Assembly (NCBI RefSeq): GCF_018333215.1
Contig: NZ_BORO01000005.1
Span: 1 to 64,000 of the forward strand
Length of the DNA: 64,000 nt
From: Oceanobacillus sp. J11TS1
Lineage (GTDB): Bacteria > Bacillota > Bacilli > Bacillales > Amphibacillaceae
Direction: 5' to 3'
Both the position numbers and the translations under genes were made by a program. Below are positions 16,730-25,753 of this stretch, in pieces. Within the stretch, counting starts at the first letter, position 1, and each line of letters begins with the position of its first letter. The notes under the pieces were generated by a model. The model was not told the origin of the DNA, made no database searches, and was given only the letters and a program-made list of their open reading frames with translations.

Positions 16730-18313
16730 ATGGAGAGACCGTGGTTAAAACATATTGTCAAAGGAAATCCACTAGAGTTGGAAATCCCAGAAATCTCGCT
16801 TTCTCAATTATTCCAAAATTCCGTAGAAAAGTATTCTAATCATACAGCAATTACTTTTTTTAATAGGTCTTATTCTTATAAACAACTTAGTCAATTAATA
16901 AACAATTTTGCAGCTTCCTTGCATCACCTGGGAGTGGATAAAGGGGACAGAGTAGCTTTAATGCTTCCTAACTGCCCATATTATCCTATTAGCTATTACG
17001 CTGCGCTTTTATGCGGGGCGACCATTGTTCAGGTCAATCCAATGTATAAGACAGCAGAATTATTGCATGTATTAAACGATTCAGAAGCGGAAGTGTTGAT
17101 TGTTTTAGACTCATTACTACCTATGATAGAAAAAGTTAAAGATCAAACGCCATTAACTACTATTATAACTGCATCATTTGTAAGCAGTTGCGAGTTTGAT
17201 GAACTGCTTCAGGATAAGGGATTACCACTGCCCAGTGTAACGATCAAACCATTGGAGGATGTTGCTGTTCTGCAATATACAGGTGGAACCACCGGACGTT
17301 CGAAGGGTGCGATGTTAACGCATTATAATTTGGTGGCAAATACGTTACAAAGTTATGGAACATCACAGGTTAGAACAGTGTTGGGCGAAGAACGGGTATT
17401 ATCGATTTCTCCTTTATTTCATGTTTATGGAATGACCAGTTGCATGAATGTAACGTTTTATATAGGAGGGAATTTAATATTAGTCCCAAAATTTGATGTC
17501 GTGCAGACTGTAAAGGTAATAGAGCAGACAAAACCAACTATTTTTCCTGGTGTTCCAACGATGTATATTGCACTGCTTCATTATGCAAAAGACCATTCCC
17601 TTGATTTAAGTTGTCTAAAAACTTGTACTAGTGGCTCGGCTCCTTTACCAGTAGAAATACGAAGTGAGTTTAATAATAAAAGTGGATCAAATGTCTCAGA
17701 GGGTTATGGATTATCTGAAGCATCGCCTGTCACGCATCGCAATCCAATTGTTGGATTACAGAAGCCCGGCAGTATCGGTATTCCAATTCCCAATACAGAG
17801 GCTAAAATCGTAGATCCAACTCTAGGTAAAGAGATAGTCGAAGTTGGTGAAGTTGGCGAATTAATTGTAAAAGGTCCGCAAATAATGAAGGGTTACTGGA
17901 ATTTGCCGGAAGAGACGGATCAAGTATTACGGGATGGCTGGCTTTATACAGGGGACTTAGCAAAAATGGATGAAGATGGATTTTTCTATATTATTGGCAG
18001 AAAGAAAGAACTAATTATCGCGAGCGGTTTCAATGTATATCCGATTGAAGTGGAAGATGTCATTTATACACACCCAAAAGTTTTAGAGGCTGCGGTGATC
18101 GGTGTGGCTAATCAATATCGAGGAGAAACAGTGAAAGCCGTTGTCGTATTAAAGGAAAATGAACAACTAACTGAAACAGAACTTATCGATTTTTGCCGAA
18201 CTAAACTGGCGGCCTATAAGGTTCCTCACGAAGTAGAGTTTATTGATGAGTTACCGAAGACATCGGTAGGGAAAATTTTAAAAAGAAAACTAAAAGAACA
18301 ATCCCAAATCTAA
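16730..18313 (+). CDS. Long-chain-type acyl-CoA ligase (AMP-forming)
   Basis: A 527-residue ANL enzyme forming acyl-CoA from acid, ATP and CoA. Motifs: YTGGTTGRSKGAML near 183, SEGYGLSEASP near 325, LYTGDLAKMDEDG near 406, and the catalytic Lys in TSVGKILKRKL close to the C-terminus. ATG 16730 follows GAGGAGG. It opens a tight run of genes (ligase, dehydrogenase, SDR, two hydratase subunits, dehydrogenase, SDR, thiolase) that together make up a full beta-oxidation spiral. A TetR-type operator lies just upstream. Chain length and branching of the substrate are not readable. Confidence 0.92.
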   Translation: MERPWLKHIVKGNPLELEIPEISLSQLFQNSVEKYSNHTAITFFNRSYSYKQLSQLINNFAASLHHLGVDKGDRVALMLPNCPYYPISYYAALLCGATIVQVNPMYKTAELLHVLNDSEAEVLIVLDSLLPMIEKVKDQTPLTTIITASFVSSCEFDELLQDKGLPLPSVTIKPLEDVAVLQYTGGTTGRSKGAMLTHYNLVANTLQSYGTSQVRTVLGEERVLSISPLFHVYGMTSCMNVTFYIGGNLILVPKFDVVQTVKVIEQTKPTIFPGVPTMYIALLHYAKDHSLDLSCLKTCTSGSAPLPVEIRSEFNNKSGSNVSEGYGLSEASPVTHRNPIVGLQKPGSIGIPIPNTEAKIVDPTLGKEIVEVGEVGELIVKGPQIMKGYWNLPEETDQVLRDGWLYTGDLAKMDEDGFFYIIGRKKELIIASGFNVYPIEVEDVIYTHPKVLEAAVIGVANQYRGETVKAVVVLKENEQLTETELIDFCRTKLAAYKVPHEVEFIDELPKTSVGKILKRKLKEQSQI

Positions 18314-18327
18314 TCATTTTTTATAAC

Positions 18328-18345
18328 ATACTGACTAGTTAGTAT
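18328..18345. promoter_or_regulatory. TetR-type operator candidate upstream of the acyl-CoA dehydrogenase
   Basis: ATACTGACTAGTTAGTAT is an 18-base palindrome with one mismatched pair out of nine. It sits between ligase and dehydrogenase, about 50 bases before the latter, and resembles the operator at 16680. Confidence 0.6.
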
Positions 18346-18393
18346 TTTTGTTTTGTTAAACTCATATAAATAGATTAAAAGGAGAGATTGCAT

Positions 18394-19572
18394 ATGGACT
18401 TACGCTTAACCGAAGAACAAAAGATGGTTCAAAAAACGATTCGTAAATTTGTTGAAAAAGAATTAATTCCATTAGAAAATGAGGTGCTTCGAAATGAAAG
18501 AGAAGGAAAACCTAGTCTTCCGATAGAAAAACAAGAAGAGCTTACGTTAAAGGCAAAGAAGGCTGGTTTTTGGGGGATTAACACACCTGAAGAGTATGGT
18601 GGAGCCGATTTAGGACAAATGATGCAGGCGATCGTTACGATGGAAGTTTCAAAGACGTTTGTACCTTTCAAATTCGGAGGGTCTGCAGATAATATCCTTT
18701 ACTATGGAAACGATGAACAGAAGGAAAAGTATTTAATTCCGACGATTAATGGAGAGAAGAAGTCATGCTTTGCGATGACAGAGCCGGGAGCAGGGTCTGA
18801 TACACAAAATATAAAAATGACAGCTGTTAAAAATGGTAAAGAATGGGTTCTGAACGGTGAAAAAACGTTTATAACTGGCGGGAACGAAGCGGACTTTGTA
18901 ATGGTTATTGCTATTACAGATAAAGAATTACATCAAAAATCAAAAGGTAGAGAAGGTGTAACTTGTTTTATCGCTGATCGTGATATGGGTTGGAAATCAG
19001 AATATATCCATACAATGGGAGAATGGGGCCCAGCGGGATTGGTCTTTGAAAATGTTCGCATCCCAGAAGAAAATATCTTAGGAGAATTACATGGTGGATA
19101 TAACCTCGGGCTGGAATGGATTGGTTTTGCAAGATGGCTTGTTGGGGCGCGTGCAGTTGGTTCGGCAGAGCGTTTACTGCAAATGGCGATTGATTATGCG
19201 AACGAGCGTGAAACATTTGGAAAACCTATTGCAGAGAGGCAAGCAATTCAATGGCAAATAGCAGATTCAGCGGTTGAAATTGAAGCTGCTAAATGGTTGG
19301 TGCTAAATGCTGCATTTACACTCGATCAAGGAGAAGATAACCGTCATTTAGCTTCCATGGCTAAATTGTATGGAGCAAATATGGGAAATCAAGTAATTGA
19401 CCGCGTACTGCAAATTCATGGCGGAATGGGGTACACAAGAGAATTGCCAATTGAGCGCTGGTATCGTGAAGCAAGACTTTGGAGAATTTACGATGGAACA
19501 GATGAGATTCAACGTTTAATCATAGCTAGAAATCTATTAAAAGGTAATGTGAAAATTGGACAATATATCTAA
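18394..19572 (+). CDS. Acyl-CoA dehydrogenase
   Basis: A 392-residue FAD enzyme that oxidises acyl-CoA to 2-enoyl-CoA and passes electrons to ETF. The signature AMTEPGAGSD is near 134 and QIHGGMGY near 342. At the position of the usual catalytic Glu (YEGT in medium-chain enzymes) this protein has YDGTDEIQ, an Asp. The alternative Glu position of isovaleryl-type enzymes is also not Glu. An Asp base occurs in some subfamilies, so it is not necessarily dead. I set the start at ATG 18394, nine bases after GGAG. A TTG six bases upstream is possible. An operator-like palindrome precedes it. Confidence 0.9.
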   Translation: MDLRLTEEQKMVQKTIRKFVEKELIPLENEVLRNEREGKPSLPIEKQEELTLKAKKAGFWGINTPEEYGGADLGQMMQAIVTMEVSKTFVPFKFGGSADNILYYGNDEQKEKYLIPTINGEKKSCFAMTEPGAGSDTQNIKMTAVKNGKEWVLNGEKTFITGGNEADFVMVIAITDKELHQKSKGREGVTCFIADRDMGWKSEYIHTMGEWGPAGLVFENVRIPEENILGELHGGYNLGLEWIGFARWLVGARAVGSAERLLQMAIDYANERETFGKPIAERQAIQWQIADSAVEIEAAKWLVLNAAFTLDQGEDNRHLASMAKLYGANMGNQVIDRVLQIHGGMGYTRELPIERWYREARLWRIYDGTDEIQRLIIARNLLKGNVKIGQYI

Positions 19573-19596
19573 ACGAAAAAATAGGAGGAATAACAA

Positions 19597-20361
19597 ATGG
19601 TAGGGAACTTTGCTGGTAGAGTAGCTTTTATTACAGGTGGTAGCCGAGGTATTGGAAAAGGTGTTGCATTAAGGTTTGCAGAAGAAGGAGCAAAAGTTGC
19701 TGTTATTGACATTAACGAAGAAGCACTGAATGAGGTGCAAACGGAATTTGTTGAAAAGGGATATGAGATTTTCACCAAAAAAGCGAATGTAGTTGTTGCA
19801 GAAGAGGTCGAGGCGGCAGTAAAAGAAATTATAGATACCTATGAAAAAATAGATATCCTAGTAAATAATGCAGGGATTATCCGTGATAATCTGTTATTTA
19901 AAATGACGGATAGTGACTGGCAACAAGTTATAGATGTTCATTTGAAAGGATCGTTTAATGCTGCGCGTGCCGTTCAAAAATACATGGTAGACCAAAAGTA
20001 CGGCCGCATTATTAATATTTCATCAACGTCTGCACTTGGAAATCGCGGGCAAGCAAATTATGCGACAGCGAAAGCAGGCTTACAAGGATTTACGAAAACA
20101 TTGGCAATAGAGCTTGGAAAATATGGAATTACAGCAAATTCTGTTGCTCCTGGATTCATCGAAACTGAAATGACAAAGGCAACTGCGGAAAGAGTTGGTG
20201 TTTCTTTTGATGAATTCGTAAAGTTTAACGTAAGTAAAATACCAGTTGCAAGGAGCGGTAGACCTTCCGATATTGCAAATGCTGTAGCATTTTTTGCAGA
20301 TGAAAAATCTTCTTTTGTTAATGGTCAGGTAATTTATGTCGCTGGAGGACCGAAAGCGTAA
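19597..20361 (+). CDS. SDR family oxidoreductase (FabG / 3-hydroxyacyl-CoA dehydrogenase type)
   Basis: A 254-residue NAD(P)-dependent dehydrogenase. The cofactor loop TGGSRGIGKG is at 13-22, NNAG at 90-93, and the catalytic Ser142/143, Tyr155 and Lys159 are all present (YATAK). FVNGQVIYVAGG at the C-terminus is typical of the FabG branch. Placed between an acyl-CoA dehydrogenase and a hydratase pair, it most likely oxidises a 3-hydroxyacyl-CoA to the 3-oxo form. ATG 19597 follows AGGAGG. The gap to the hydratase gene is under 30 bases. Confidence 0.88.
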   Translation: MVGNFAGRVAFITGGSRGIGKGVALRFAEEGAKVAVIDINEEALNEVQTEFVEKGYEIFTKKANVVVAEEVEAAVKEIIDTYEKIDILVNNAGIIRDNLLFKMTDSDWQQVIDVHLKGSFNAARAVQKYMVDQKYGRIINISSTSALGNRGQANYATAKAGLQGFTKTLAIELGKYGITANSVAPGFIETEMTKATAERVGVSFDEFVKFNVSKIPVARSGRPSDIANAVAFFADEKSSFVNGQVIYVAGGPKA

Positions 20362-20387
20362 ACATGATGGAGTTAGGAGATGAGATG

Positions 20388-20837
20388 ATGTATAAAGAAA
20401 TGATTGGGAAAAAGTCAAGCAGGGTGAAAAATATTGTAGAACGAGGAATGGTTAAACGATTTGCAGCGTCAATTGGTGACTCTCATCCAATCTACATGGA
20501 TGAAGAGGTTGGGAAAAAGTCAAGGTATGGTGCAAATATTGCACCTCCAACTTTTCCTCGTACCTTTGATTACGGGACGGTCGAGGGACTCCATTTACCC
20601 AGTAAGGGATTAATTCACGGGGAACAAATTTATCATTATGTCAGACCATTATTAGTTGGAGAAGAAATATATTGCTATACAGAAGTGAAAGATTACTATG
20701 ATAAAACAGGTAAAAACGGTTTAATGGGTTTCTTAGTGACGAAAAGATACGGAGAAGATTTAAAAGGAAACCTGATTTTCACAGAAGAATCGATTGTTAT
20801 TATTAATGAGGCTGTAAGGGAGGCGTTGAAGGTATGA
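20388..20837 (+). CDS. MaoC-like dehydratase, non-catalytic-type subunit
   Basis: A hot-dog-fold protein of 149 residues matching the N-terminal MaoC dehydratase family (HadA-like). It overlaps the next gene, a second MaoC protein, by four bases (ATGA). Its loop reads GDSHPIYMDEE where active hydratases have GDxNPIH, so the catalytic His is Tyr. In mycobacterial HadAB and related enzymes one subunit stabilises the acyl chain while the other supplies catalysis, and the same split is likely here. I chose ATG 20388, eight bases after AGGAG. ATG 20385 and 20364 are alternatives. Confidence 0.75.
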   Translation: MYKEMIGKKSSRVKNIVERGMVKRFAASIGDSHPIYMDEEVGKKSRYGANIAPPTFPRTFDYGTVEGLHLPSKGLIHGEQIYHYVRPLLVGEEIYCYTEVKDYYDKTGKNGLMGFLVTKRYGEDLKGNLIFTEESIVIINEAVREALKV

Positions 20838-21232
20838 AGCAAATCGCTAAATTAACTCCAGGTGAGAAACTAGAAATTACTCTTGAACCTGTAACTAGAA
20901 TGGATTTAATTAAATACTCGGGGTCCTCTGGAGATTTCAACCCAATTCATACTGTGGATGAGGAAGCTGCAAAAGCAGGATTGCCCGGCATTATCGCCCA
21001 TGGAATGTGGACCATGGGGAATTTATCGAAACTTTTTACTCCTTACTATGAAGAGGGATTTATCCAAGATTATAAAATAAGATTTTCTGGAATGGTTTTC
21101 TTAAATGATGTACTTACGTTAAGCGCGCAAGTAGATGAAAGCACGGATGAATATTTAGATTTTAACGTTAAAGCTACTAATCAAAATGGCAAAGCAGTTA
21201 TCAAGGGTATGGTCCGTTTCTCAAAAAGGTAA
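20834..21232 (+). CDS. MaoC-like (R)-specific enoyl-CoA hydratase, catalytic subunit
   Basis: A 132-residue hydratase-2 protein. The active-site motif YSGSSGDFNPIHTVDEEAA is intact with its Asp and His, and GIIAHGMW follows. It adds water to 2-enoyl-CoA, giving the 3-hydroxyacyl-CoA used by an SDR. Translation is coupled to the upstream subunit through an ATGA overlap, so a 1:1 heteromer is expected. Use of a MaoC pair instead of a crotonase is common in clusters for bulky or branched substrates such as sterol side chains, which is a hint, not proof, about the substrate. Confidence 0.88.
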   Translation: MKQIAKLTPGEKLEITLEPVTRMDLIKYSGSSGDFNPIHTVDEEAAKAGLPGIIAHGMWTMGNLSKLFTPYYEEGFIQDYKIRFSGMVFLNDVLTLSAQVDESTDEYLDFNVKATNQNGKAVIKGMVRFSKR

Positions 21233-21282
21233 AAGGGATTCATTCTTTTAGATAAAAAATGGTTCTGAAGGAGGTTAGCTAA

Positions 21283-22488
21283 GTGAATTTTGAGTATTCG
21301 GATAAAGTAAAAGGATTACAGAAAAAATTAAATAACTTTATGAATGAATATATCTACCCTAATGAGAAGAAATACGAGGAGCAACTGAAAGCGGATGATA
21401 GATTTGCAATCGTGCCGCCGATTATGGAGGAATTAAAGCAAAAAGCGAAAGATGAAGGGCTTTGGAATCTATTTTTACCTGAGAGTGAATATGGTGCTGG
21501 GTTATCAAATGTAGAGTACGCTCCATTATGTGAAATTATGGGCCGATCTAGTATTGGTCCAGAGGTATTTAATTGTGCAGCACCTGATACGGGGAATATG
21601 GAGACGATTGTTCGATACGGAAAAGAAGAACATAAGGAAAAATGGTTAAAACCATTATTAAATGGAGAAATTCGTTCTTGTTTTTCAATGACCGAACCAG
21701 ATGTTGCCTCATCCGATGCAACGAATATTCAAGCTAGTATCATCCGAGATGGGGACGAATATGTCATTAACGGTACGAAATGGTGGTCTTCTGGTGCAGG
21801 AGATCCGCGCTGCAAAATCGCGATTGTTATGGGGAAAAGCGACCCAGATGCTCCGAAGCATCAACAACAATCTATGATTCTCGTACCACTGGATACACCA
21901 GGAGTAACTATCAAGCGAATATTGCCTGTGTTCGGCTATGATCATGCACCGCACGGTCATGCAGAAATTGAATACAAAAATGTACGTGTCCCGGCATCTA
22001 ATATGCTGCTTGGCGAGGGAAGAGGATTTGAAATTGCGCAAGGAAGATTAGGGCCGGGTAGAATCCATCATTGTATGCGGACAATTGGCGTCGCAGAAAG
22101 AGCATTAGAATTGTTATGTAGGCGAGTACAAGAGAGAGAAACCTTTGGAAAAAAGTTAGCAGAACAAGGTGTTATTCAAGAATGGATTGCAAATGCAAGG
22201 ATAGATATTGAACAGGCTAGACTCTTAACGCTTAAAGCTGCTCATATGATGGATACAGTTGGCAATAAAGAAGCGAAGGCGGAAATCGCGATGATAAAAG
22301 TAGTGGCTCCAAATATGGCTTTGAAAATCATTGATCAAGCAATTCAAGCATTCGGGGCTGCTGGGGTTACGGAAGATTTTCCATTAGCTGCAAGCTGGGT
22401 GAAAATTCGCACTTTAAGATTAGCTGATGGACCGGATGAGGTACATCGTAGAACAATTGCAAGACTTGAATTAAAGAAATACCGGTAA
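21283..22488 (+). CDS. ACAD10/11-type acyl-CoA dehydrogenase
   Basis: A 401-residue member of the acyl-CoA dehydrogenase fold with the special motifs of the ACAD10/11 branch: [15 protein letters not shown] near 98, [14 protein letters not shown] near 138, [11 protein letters not shown] near 259 and [12 protein letters not shown] near 383, where Asp replaces the usual Glu base. In animals these enzymes carry a fused kinase domain and remove a phosphorylated 4-hydroxy group from acyl-CoA. In Pseudomonas putida, LvaC does this in levulinate breakdown. Here the kinase is a separate gene at 25754. GTG 21283 follows GAAGGAGG by eight bases. The 4-hydroxyacyl-CoA role is inference from family. Confidence 0.85.
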   Translation: MNFEYSDKVKGLQKKLNNFMNEYIYPNEKKYEEQLKADDRFAIVPPIMEELKQKAKDEGLWNLFLPESEYGAGLSNVEYAPLCEIMGRSSIGPEVFNCAAPDTGNMETIVRYGKEEHKEKWLKPLLNGEIRSCFSMTEPDVASSDATNIQASIIRDGDEYVINGTKWWSSGAGDPRCKIAIVMGKSDPDAPKHQQQSMILVPLDTPGVTIKRILPVFGYDHAPHGHAEIEYKNVRVPASNMLLGEGRGFEIAQGRLGPGRIHHCMRTIGVAERALELLCRRVQERETFGKKLAEQGVIQEWIANARIDIEQARLLTLKAAHMMDTVGNKEAKAEIAMIKVVAPNMALKIIDQAIQAFGAAGVTEDFPLAASWVKIRTLRLADGPDEVHRRTIARLELKKYR

Positions 22489-22515
22489 ATTAATTAAAGA
22501 AGAGGGGGAGAGGAC

Positions 22516-23289
22516 ATGCATGTACATGAGCTGTTTGACTTAACTGGTAAGACTGCAATTATAACTGGAGGAGGGCGAGGCCTCGGTAAGCAAATTGCAG
22601 AAGGATTCGCTGAAGCGGGTGCTAATATCGTTGTTTGCTCAAGAAAGGAAGAGAATTGTACAGAAGCAAGTAAGGAATTACAAAAAAAAGGAACCGAAAC
22701 ATTAGCGCTGAAGTGTGACGTTACTAAGCCAGATGATATAAAGAATGTAGTGGAAAAGACCTTAGAGAAATTTGGAAGGATTGACATATTAGTTAATAAT
22801 AGTGGTGCTACCTGGGGAGCGCCTGTTGATGAAATGCCATTAGAGGCTTTCCAAAAAGTGATGAATGTCAATGTAGTTGGCACATTCTTAATGTCACAAG
22901 CAGTTGGTAAGGTTATGACTGAACAAAAATATGGGAAAATCATTAATATTGCATCTGTTGCCGGATTGAACGGATCGAGTCCTAAATACATGGATGCAAT
23001 AGGCTATAACTCAAGTAAAGGTGCAGTCATTACCTTTACAAAAGATTTAGCTGTTAAATGGGGACCCCGCGGGATATATGTTAATGCGATTGCACCTGGC
23101 TTTTTTCCAACCAAGATGTCGAAGGTTCTAATAGAGCGGAGTGGAGATGAAATGCGCGAAGGAACGCCGCTTCAAAAATTCGGCTCGGAAAATGACTTAA
23201 AGGGAGCAGCGTTATTCTTAGCAACAGCTGCATCCGACTTTGTAACTGGAGAAACGATTGTAGTTGATGGAGGAAAGAACGCAATGTAA
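22516..23289 (+). CDS. SDR family oxidoreductase
   Basis: A 257-residue dehydrogenase with TGGGRGLG at 18-25, the NNSG variant of NNAG, and the catalytic triad Ser147, Tyr164 and Lys168 (YNSSK). The C-terminal FVTGETIVVDGG is typical. It lies 27 bases behind the ACAD10/11-type gene and 43 before a thiolase, so a 3-hydroxyacyl-CoA dehydrogenase or a 4-oxo/4-hydroxy reductase (as LvaD in the lva pathway) are the two best roles. ATG 22516 follows GAGGGGGAG. It differs enough from the SDR at 19597 that the two probably have different substrates. Confidence 0.87.
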   Translation: MHVHELFDLTGKTAIITGGGRGLGKQIAEGFAEAGANIVVCSRKEENCTEASKELQKKGTETLALKCDVTKPDDIKNVVEKTLEKFGRIDILVNNSGATWGAPVDEMPLEAFQKVMNVNVVGTFLMSQAVGKVMTEQKYGKIINIASVAGLNGSSPKYMDAIGYNSSKGAVITFTKDLAVKWGPRGIYVNAIAPGFFPTKMSKVLIERSGDEMREGTPLQKFGSENDLKGAALFLATAASDFVTGETIVVDGGKNAM

Positions 23290-23332
23290 AAACGTAAGGA
23301 AGTATAAATTTACAGGGAGCTGAATTGAAATT

Positions 23333-24502
23333 ATGAAAAGAGATGCAGTCATTGTATCAGCTGTTCGAACTGCAATTGCAAGACAGGGAGGGGCATTGGC
23401 ATCTGTTCCTGCTCATGTATTCGGAGCAGAGGTCATAAAAGAAGCAGTGAAACGTGCTAATATTGAACCTGAATCGATAGATGATGTGATATTTGGTAAC
23501 GTTTTAAGCGGCGGAGGTAATATTGCTAGGCTTACAGCCTTACAGACAGGCTTATCTGTCCATTTACCAGGACTTACGGTCGATCGACAATGTGGTTCGG
23601 GTATTAATGCCGTTTCCCTTGCTGCACAAGCAATACAATCTGGTGCAGGAGATATTTATATTGCTGGGGGCACAGAAAGCATGAGCCGTGCACCATATCT
23701 AATGGATCGTGCTGAAAAAGCATATAGTCCATCACTTCCGAACTTTAGAAAATCACAATTGTCTCCGAAAGAAATAGGTGATCCGCCTATGGGAATTACG
23801 GCAGAAAACTTAGCGAGCAAGTACCATATTAGCAGAGAAGAGCAGGATAATTACGCATTACGGAGCCAAAAACGGATGGCTAAGGCTGTGGAAGAAGGAT
23901 ACTTTGACGAGCAAATTGTACCAATAACTGTACCAGTACGTAAAGGAGATCCTAACGTTTTTGATAAAGACCAGCACCCGCGCCCGGATTCGACGTTAGA
24001 AGCACTGGCTAAACTGCCTCCAGCTTTTATGAAGGAAGGTACAGTAACAGCGGGAAGCAGTTCTGGATTAAATGATGCTGCTTCTGCGCTGGTTGTAATG
24101 TCGAGAGAAAAGGCAGAAGAATTAGGGCTTACACCATTAGCGACAATACGAAATTCGGCCGTTGCTGGTGTGGATCCAAACATTATGGGGATAGGACCTG
24201 TACCAGCAACGAAAAAGGTATTGGAAAAGACTGGGCTTAGGATAGAAGACATAGATATGATTGAACTTAATGAAGCCTTTGCTGCGCAGGTGATTGCTTG
24301 TGACAGGGAATTATGCTTTGATCCAAAGAAATTAAATGTGAACGGAGGAGCCATTGCACATGGTCATCCATTAGGTGCAACAGGTGCAATCCTTTTAACA
24401 AAGGCTGTGCATGAATTACAACGCTCAAACGGAAGATACGGTCTTATCACTGCGTGTATTGGTGGAGGACAGGGGATAGCGCTAATAATTGAAAGAAGTT
24501 AA
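23333..24502 (+). CDS. Acetyl-CoA C-acyltransferase (thiolase)
   Basis: A 389-residue thiolase with Cys87 in DRQCGSG, His345 in GGAIAHGHPLGATGA and Cys375 in ACIGGGQGIAL. It completes the beta-oxidation set by releasing acetyl-CoA or propionyl-CoA. The NEAFA loop is ELNEAFAAQ. It is the last gene before the TetR regulator and is distinct in sequence from the thiolase at 15229, suggesting different chain-length preferences. Confidence 0.92.
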   Translation: MKRDAVIVSAVRTAIARQGGALASVPAHVFGAEVIKEAVKRANIEPESIDDVIFGNVLSGGGNIARLTALQTGLSVHLPGLTVDRQCGSGINAVSLAAQAIQSGAGDIYIAGGTESMSRAPYLMDRAEKAYSPSLPNFRKSQLSPKEIGDPPMGITAENLASKYHISREEQDNYALRSQKRMAKAVEEGYFDEQIVPITVPVRKGDPNVFDKDQHPRPDSTLEALAKLPPAFMKEGTVTAGSSSGLNDAASALVVMSREKAEELGLTPLATIRNSAVAGVDPNIMGIGPVPATKKVLEKTGLRIEDIDMIELNEAFAAQVIACDRELCFDPKKLNVNGGAIAHGHPLGATGAILLTKAVHELQRSNGRYGLITACIGGGQGIALIIERS

Positions 24503-24575
24503 TAGTTGAAGTGATACAATATTGTCGGCTACGGGGGTATACTTACTCTAGATTAAAAACAAAGGGGATATTCAC

Positions 24576-25145
24576 ATGAAGGAAAAAATCATAAGGGAAA
24601 GTATAGAGTTATTTGATGAAAAGGGATTTATTGAGACATCCATCCAAGATATAGTCGGCAATATTGGAGTTACGAAAGGTACGTTCTATTATTATTATGA
24701 AAGCAAACAAGACTTATTAAGAGATATACATTTGTCCTATATCCAAGAATTATTAGAAGAACAAAAAGTTATTTTAAATAACCAAGATAAAAAATACACG
24801 GAGAAACTCTATAGCATTATCTATTTATTAATAAGTAAAATCAAAAGTCATGGACCGAATGCAAGAATATTTTTTAGGGAGATGCGTCATTTAAATCAAG
24901 AAAATATGAATCAGATAAAAGAGAAAAGAAAAGAATTTCGTATAAATTTCCAAACGATGATAGAGGAAGGAATACAAGTTGGAGAATTTAATAATAATAT
25001 TAGACCTGATATTCTTACATTCGGCATTCTTAGTCTGACAAATCGGAGTTATTACTGGTATGACCCACATGGTGAAGTTAGTGAAGAAGGGCTTGCGGAT
25101 ATGTACCTAGAACTCATTAAGAATGGTATAAAAAAGTACAGTTAA
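24576..25145 (+). CDS. TetR/AcrR family transcriptional regulator
   Basis: A 189-residue repressor. The N-terminal helix-turn-helix spans about 20-45 (SIQDIVGNIGVTKGTFYYYY) and the rest is a helical ligand-binding domain. Such regulators in fatty-acid gene clusters (FadR/LiuR-like) usually release DNA when they bind an acyl-CoA. The palindromic sites at 16680 and 18328 are candidate targets. ATG 24576 follows AAAGGGGAT. It is co-directional with the enzymes it probably controls. Confidence 0.9.
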   Translation: MKEKIIRESIELFDEKGFIETSIQDIVGNIGVTKGTFYYYYESKQDLLRDIHLSYIQELLEEQKVILNNQDKKYTEKLYSIIYLLISKIKSHGPNARIFFREMRHLNQENMNQIKEKRKEFRINFQTMIEEGIQVGEFNNNIRPDILTFGILSLTNRSYYWYDPHGEVSEEGLADMYLELIKNGIKKYS

Positions 25146-25319
25146 TTTGTGCGCTCAAACGATTTATTGGCAGGAAGGACTGCGGTGTTTTTACGCATGA
25201 TATTAGCTTTTATCAAATAAAAATACATACAACAAGCACAGTCAGAGTAATCATTACCTAGCGTAGAGACAAATGTGGAATCATTATTTGCTTTGTTTAG
25301 GAAAGGGGATTAATAATCC

Positions 25320-25721
25320 ATGCGAACACCCCATGAAATCAATGTTTATATTAGGTTTTGTGAAACGGACGCAGCAGGTCATGTTAATAATACAAGTCAC
25401 TTTCTCTATTTTGAAGAAGCCCGCACCAAGTTTTTCAAAGAACTCTATCCTGAAAGAAATTCTTCCATTAGCTTTATATTAGCATCTATAAAATGCGATT
25501 ATTTGCAACAAGCTTATGCAGGCCAAACGCTCATCGTTGCTACGGATGTAATAAGAGTTGGATTTAAAAGTTTTACTATAAGGCATACACTTATCAATAA
25601 TGAAACGGGGAGCACGATTGCGACAGCGGATGCTGTTACTGTTTGGTTTAATTATACGGAACAAAAATCAGTGCCAATTCCCGAGAAGTTAAGGTTGAAT
25701 TTAGAGAAGTTCCTTGTATGA
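25320..25721 (+). CDS. Acyl-CoA thioesterase (4-hydroxybenzoyl-CoA thioesterase family)
   Basis: Single hot-dog domain of 133 residues. The N-terminal ETDAAGHVNNTSHFLYFEEAR block is the family hallmark: the Asp (Asp17) next to AAGHVNN is the catalytic residue. It hydrolyses acyl-CoA to free acid and CoA, perhaps to free trapped CoA or recycle dead-end intermediates. Start ATG 25320 lies downstream of GGAAAGGGG. It is followed after 32 bases by the kinase gene, and the two look like a small operon. Confidence 0.85.
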   Translation: MRTPHEINVYIRFCETDAAGHVNNTSHFLYFEEARTKFFKELYPERNSSISFILASIKCDYLQQAYAGQTLIVATDVIRVGFKSFTIRHTLINNETGSTIATADAVTVWFNYTEQKSVPIPEKLRLNLEKFLV

Positions 25722-25753
25722 GTATAAAAATAACTTCCTTGAGGAGGGGTAGT

